From NCBI GenBank assembly GCA_003645605.1, contig QNAY01000023.1, forward strand, positions 1 to 9,393: a DNA stretch of 9,393 bases, in the 5' to 3' direction. This stretch comes from Thermodesulfobacteriota bacterium. Lineage in GTDB: Bacteria > Desulfobacterota > Dissulfuribacteria > Dissulfuribacterales > UBA3076. A program made the translations under genes and the position numbers. Each line of letters begins with the position of its first letter. Position 1 is the first letter of the stretch. Shown one piece after another: positions 8,050 to 9,393 of the stretch. Below the pieces are notes generated by a model, which was given only the letters and a program-made list of their open reading frames with translations, was not told the origin of the DNA and did no database searches.

Positions 8050-8109
8050 ATGAAACGAGTTTACGAGTTGGATGTTTACAAACTGGCAGAAGCATTATCA
8101 GATGTATAG
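8050..8109 (+). pseudogene. 5' stub of a four-helix-bundle (23S rRNA intervening-sequence) protein gene
   Basis: ATG 8050 to TAG 8107-8109 encodes MKRVYELDVYKLAEALSDV. This matches the typical start of the small four-helix-bundle/S23 family (pattern: E-L-x-V-Y/W-K-L-A-x-x-L-x-D), whose members usually have about 110-130 residues. A good ribosome binding site GGGAGAG (8043-8049) abuts the ATG, and the AAATTGG-type words upstream (8021-8040) often precede such genes. After codon 19 the similarity stops abruptly, so the gene seems cut by a deletion or insertion. The identification rests on a short N terminus only. Confidence 0.45.
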
Positions 8110-8261
8110 TACTCCCCATTGTCAAGACCAAAATGGATCAAAAATAAGATAGAATTTTCATCCTCTTTGTTAACGAAATAATAGTGATTTTGAGCCTATC
8201 AATCAACCTTGATCAATCCTCTCTCATTGTTCAATTTTCCCCCCATCAAAAGTCCTTGAGC

Positions 8262-8360
8262 CAGAGGTAATTAGGGCTCTGCTGGGGAGCAACCCGAGCG
8301 CCGAGGCAGGGACCAAGACCGAAGAGGGTGACTACTGTTGCCATCTTTTAACCTCTTTGG
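8262..8360 (+). ncRNA. Candidate structured RNA or structured repeat, unassigned
   Basis: A GC-rich island in AT-rich surroundings. CTCTGC (8277-8282) can pair with GCAGGG (8306-8311) around an inner GGG/CCC stem (8284-8286 with 8293-8295). A 9-bp stem joins CCGAAGAGG (8319-8327) to CCTCTTTGG (8352-8360) with one G-U pair. It resembles no RNA family that I can name with confidence. Orientation is unknown; it could equally be a folded repeat. Confidence 0.25.
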
Positions 8361-8390
8361 AATTGGTATCCAAGCGATAAACCTCAGGGG

Positions 8391-8411
8391 TCTGGGGACA
8401 GAGTCCCCAGA
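8391..8411. repeat. Perfect palindrome, 9-bp stem with 3-base loop
   Basis: TCTGGGGAC (8391-8399), loop AGA, GTCCCCAGA (8403-8411). Neither strand has a run of T after the stem, so a classical intrinsic terminator is unlikely. It may be a dispersed palindromic repeat or belong to the end of the neighbouring transposon remnant. Confidence 0.6.
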
Positions 8412-8481
8412 AATTAATCGTCATTACCCACACCAAATAGCGAAAAACCCTAAAATCTCTCATCTCTACTCCTTTTTAATG

Positions 8482-9278
8482 CTAACGCCTAACCGCACAG
8501 ATCGAATTTTTTCCTAAGGAACCATTACCTGTTTTTTTCCGGTATCCTCGTTTCAAATCTCTAAAATTCTGCTCAGCATAATTATTCGTTCTTTGCGGCT
8601 GAATGATTTTTCCCCCATCACTTGTTTCCACTTCTATTGGGTCTGCAAATAACTTTTCCCAATACCTATCAAGCTGCTCGATCATTTTTTTGTGTTGTTT
8701 GTTTTTTGAGTACCCTTTTGTACTTACAATCTCTTTCCTAAATTTGTTTACTCCTTTTTCAATTGTCCAAATACTTGCTACAGAGCCTTCGCTATTAAGA
8801 CCTCTTTTGCTTGTCTTTGGTGCGATTCTCATAGTATTACGTAATTTTTCAAAGGTTTCAATTCCTGATTCAATTCTATCAACACTCTTCCATAAGGATT
8901 TATCATTCATGACATCTGATAGATCGAAAAACGTTTTATGAAGTGGGTTATTGCTTTTGCAATCTTTACAGAGTTTAATTTTTCTAAGTTGGTCAAGATT
9001 CGCATGTATCTCTTTCAATCTCTTTGCAAAATCAAGATGGGGCCGATCAAAAGGAAAGCCATATCCGTTTCCTTGTTTTTTCCCTCAAAGGCCCAAATTA
9101 TTAAACTGTAAGCGGCAAACACAGGCATGGTGCATAACAATTTACCGCAACTGGTTGATTCACGATGATTCAGCATATCAATCAACTGCATATTTTCATC
9201 TACAGTTTGTTTGAATTTACGCAAACGGTAATTCAGCTTTCCTGTGACTCCATGTTTTGTTAATCTGTAGCCGTTCAC
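8482..9278 (-). pseudogene. Transposase remnant in two frames (5' and 3' ends missing or altered)
   Basis: On the - strand an upstream part (9278 down to about 9075: NGYRLTKHGVTG, FKQTVDENMQLIDMLNHRE, then WAFEGKN) continues in the -1 frame (QGNGYGFPFDRPHLDFAKR, then on to TAG 8484-8482). Joined, they read as one protein of about 265 residues. The C-terminal motif TNNYAEQNFRDLKRGYRKKTGNGS looks like the last catalytic-Glu region of a DDE-type transposase; I cannot name the IS family. The upstream frame meets a TGA at 9290-9288, where the sequence turns into a dispersed-repeat-like stretch, and the last residues after GNGSLG look unlike a natural end. It is most likely decayed, but the frame change lies exactly on a slippery heptamer (9081-9075). 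Confidence 0.65.
9075..9081 (-). other. Slippery heptamer A AAA AAC at the frame junction of the transposase
   Basis: On the - strand the heptamer is in the right phase for -1 slippage: ...GGA AAA AAC in the upstream frame. Slipping back one base continues as CAA GGA AAC, which is exactly the downstream frame. A 7-bp inverted repeat AAGGAAA (9074-9068) / TTTCCTT (9057-9051) follows at once and could form a weak stem. Loss of one A from a run of seven would give the same picture. Confidence 0.45.
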
Positions 9279-9279
9279 G

Positions 9280-9393
9280 CTAATGTGTCATGATTCGCGC
9301 TGCCATGTCATTTCGACCAAAGGGAGAAATCTTTACCATCCAGAACTCAGGTCTTTCCAGTTTGGGTTCATCCGGTTCACCAATTGATTCTTC
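9280..9393 (-). other. Open frame entering from the window edge, possible tail of a neighbouring gene
   Basis: From the window edge the - strand reads 37 codons (EESIGEPDEPKLERPEFW, then MVKISPFGRNDMA and a few more) to TAG 9282-9280. The first half has a composition compatible with real coding sequence; the second half lies in repeat-like DNA. Too short to identify. Confidence 0.2.
9306..9332. repeat. Dispersed-repeat-like sequence (GTCATTTCGA...GAGAAATCT type)
   Basis: The stretch begins TGTCATTTCGACC and ends GAGAAATCT. This consensus is familiar as a short intergenic repeat in many environmental bacterial genomes. Only one copy is in this window, so the call rests on recognition. It marks the point where similarity to the transposase ends. 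Confidence 0.4.

Larger units (their letters stand above)
8110..8481. other. Non-coding region between the two gene remnants
   Basis: No reading frame of note is seen on either strand. It begins with AT-rich sequence (8110-8250), then holds a GC-rich block able to form several stems (about 8262-8360) and a strong palindrome (8391-8411), and ends beside the transposase remnant. It may include the lost end of an insertion sequence, but no terminal repeat can be shown. Confidence 0.5.

Noticed and set aside
8262..8360. Cobalamin riboswitch
   Set aside because: GGGGAGCAACCC and the purine-rich parts are faintly reminiscent, but no B12 box (AGCCAGGAGACC type) is present and no B12-related gene follows.
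8603..8941. A 112-codon open frame on the + strand
   Set aside because: Hydrophobic shadow of the transposase remnant on the - strand, which has the coherent DDE-type C-terminal motif.
9288..9290. The - strand TGA above the transposase as another Sec codon
   Set aside because: The sequence upstream of it is repeat-like and does not continue the transposase; there is no evidence of Cys conservation and no Sec transposase family is known to me.

Overview
The window carries one electron-transfer operon on the + strand (about 1-7581), followed by an AT-richer, gene-poor stretch of decayed mobile or repetitive DNA (about 7582-9393). The likely host is an anaerobic, selenocysteine-using bacterium. 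A sulfate-reducing or syntrophic member of the Desulfobacterota (former Deltaproteobacteria) fits best, because FlxABCD-HdrA-type modules, giant HdrA fusions and selenocysteine versions of HdrA and MvhD/FrhD are known there. This placement is inferred from gene content, not from a marker gene.

Operon, left to right: (1) the 3' part of a giant HdrA-type flavoprotein (visible 1428 residues), in which a GltD/NfnB-like FAD/NAD(P) module is inserted inside a first HdrA copy and a second, modified HdrA copy is fused behind it; (2) a small MvhD/FlxD-type iron-sulfur subunit; (3) an FrhB-like protein with 4Fe-4S motifs; (4) an AsrA/HydB-like dicluster 4Fe-4S protein; (5) a TTG-started FAD/NAD(P)H oxidoreductase with a C-terminal 2Fe-2S motif (FlxA/AsrB-like). 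Spacing is tight (9, -1, 6 and 14 nt), so all five are probably co-transcribed. The expected flow is NAD(P)H to FlxA, through the iron-sulfur subunits and MvhD, into HdrA, where flavin-based bifurcation or confurcation may occur. No hdrB or hdrC lies in the visible part.

The main result is that both HdrA and MvhD are interrupted by an in-frame TGA at a position normally held by a conserved Cys. Each TGA is followed, after 21-22 nt, by a 6-bp stem with a 5-6 nt loop having G in its first or second position. This is the layout of a bacterial SECIS, so both are read here as selenoproteins. A standard gene caller would cut both genes at the TGA.

Right part: 7582-8049 has no convincing gene but holds a 222-bp segment bounded by a 10-bp inverted repeat. 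A 19-codon stub at 8050 resembles the start of a four-helix-bundle (23S rRNA intervening-sequence) protein. 8110-8481 contains a GC-rich, foldable block and a perfect 9-bp-stem palindrome. 8482-9278 (- strand) is a transposase remnant split into two frames at a perfect -1 slippery heptamer (A AAA AAC). The last 100 bases hold a dispersed-repeat-like sequence.
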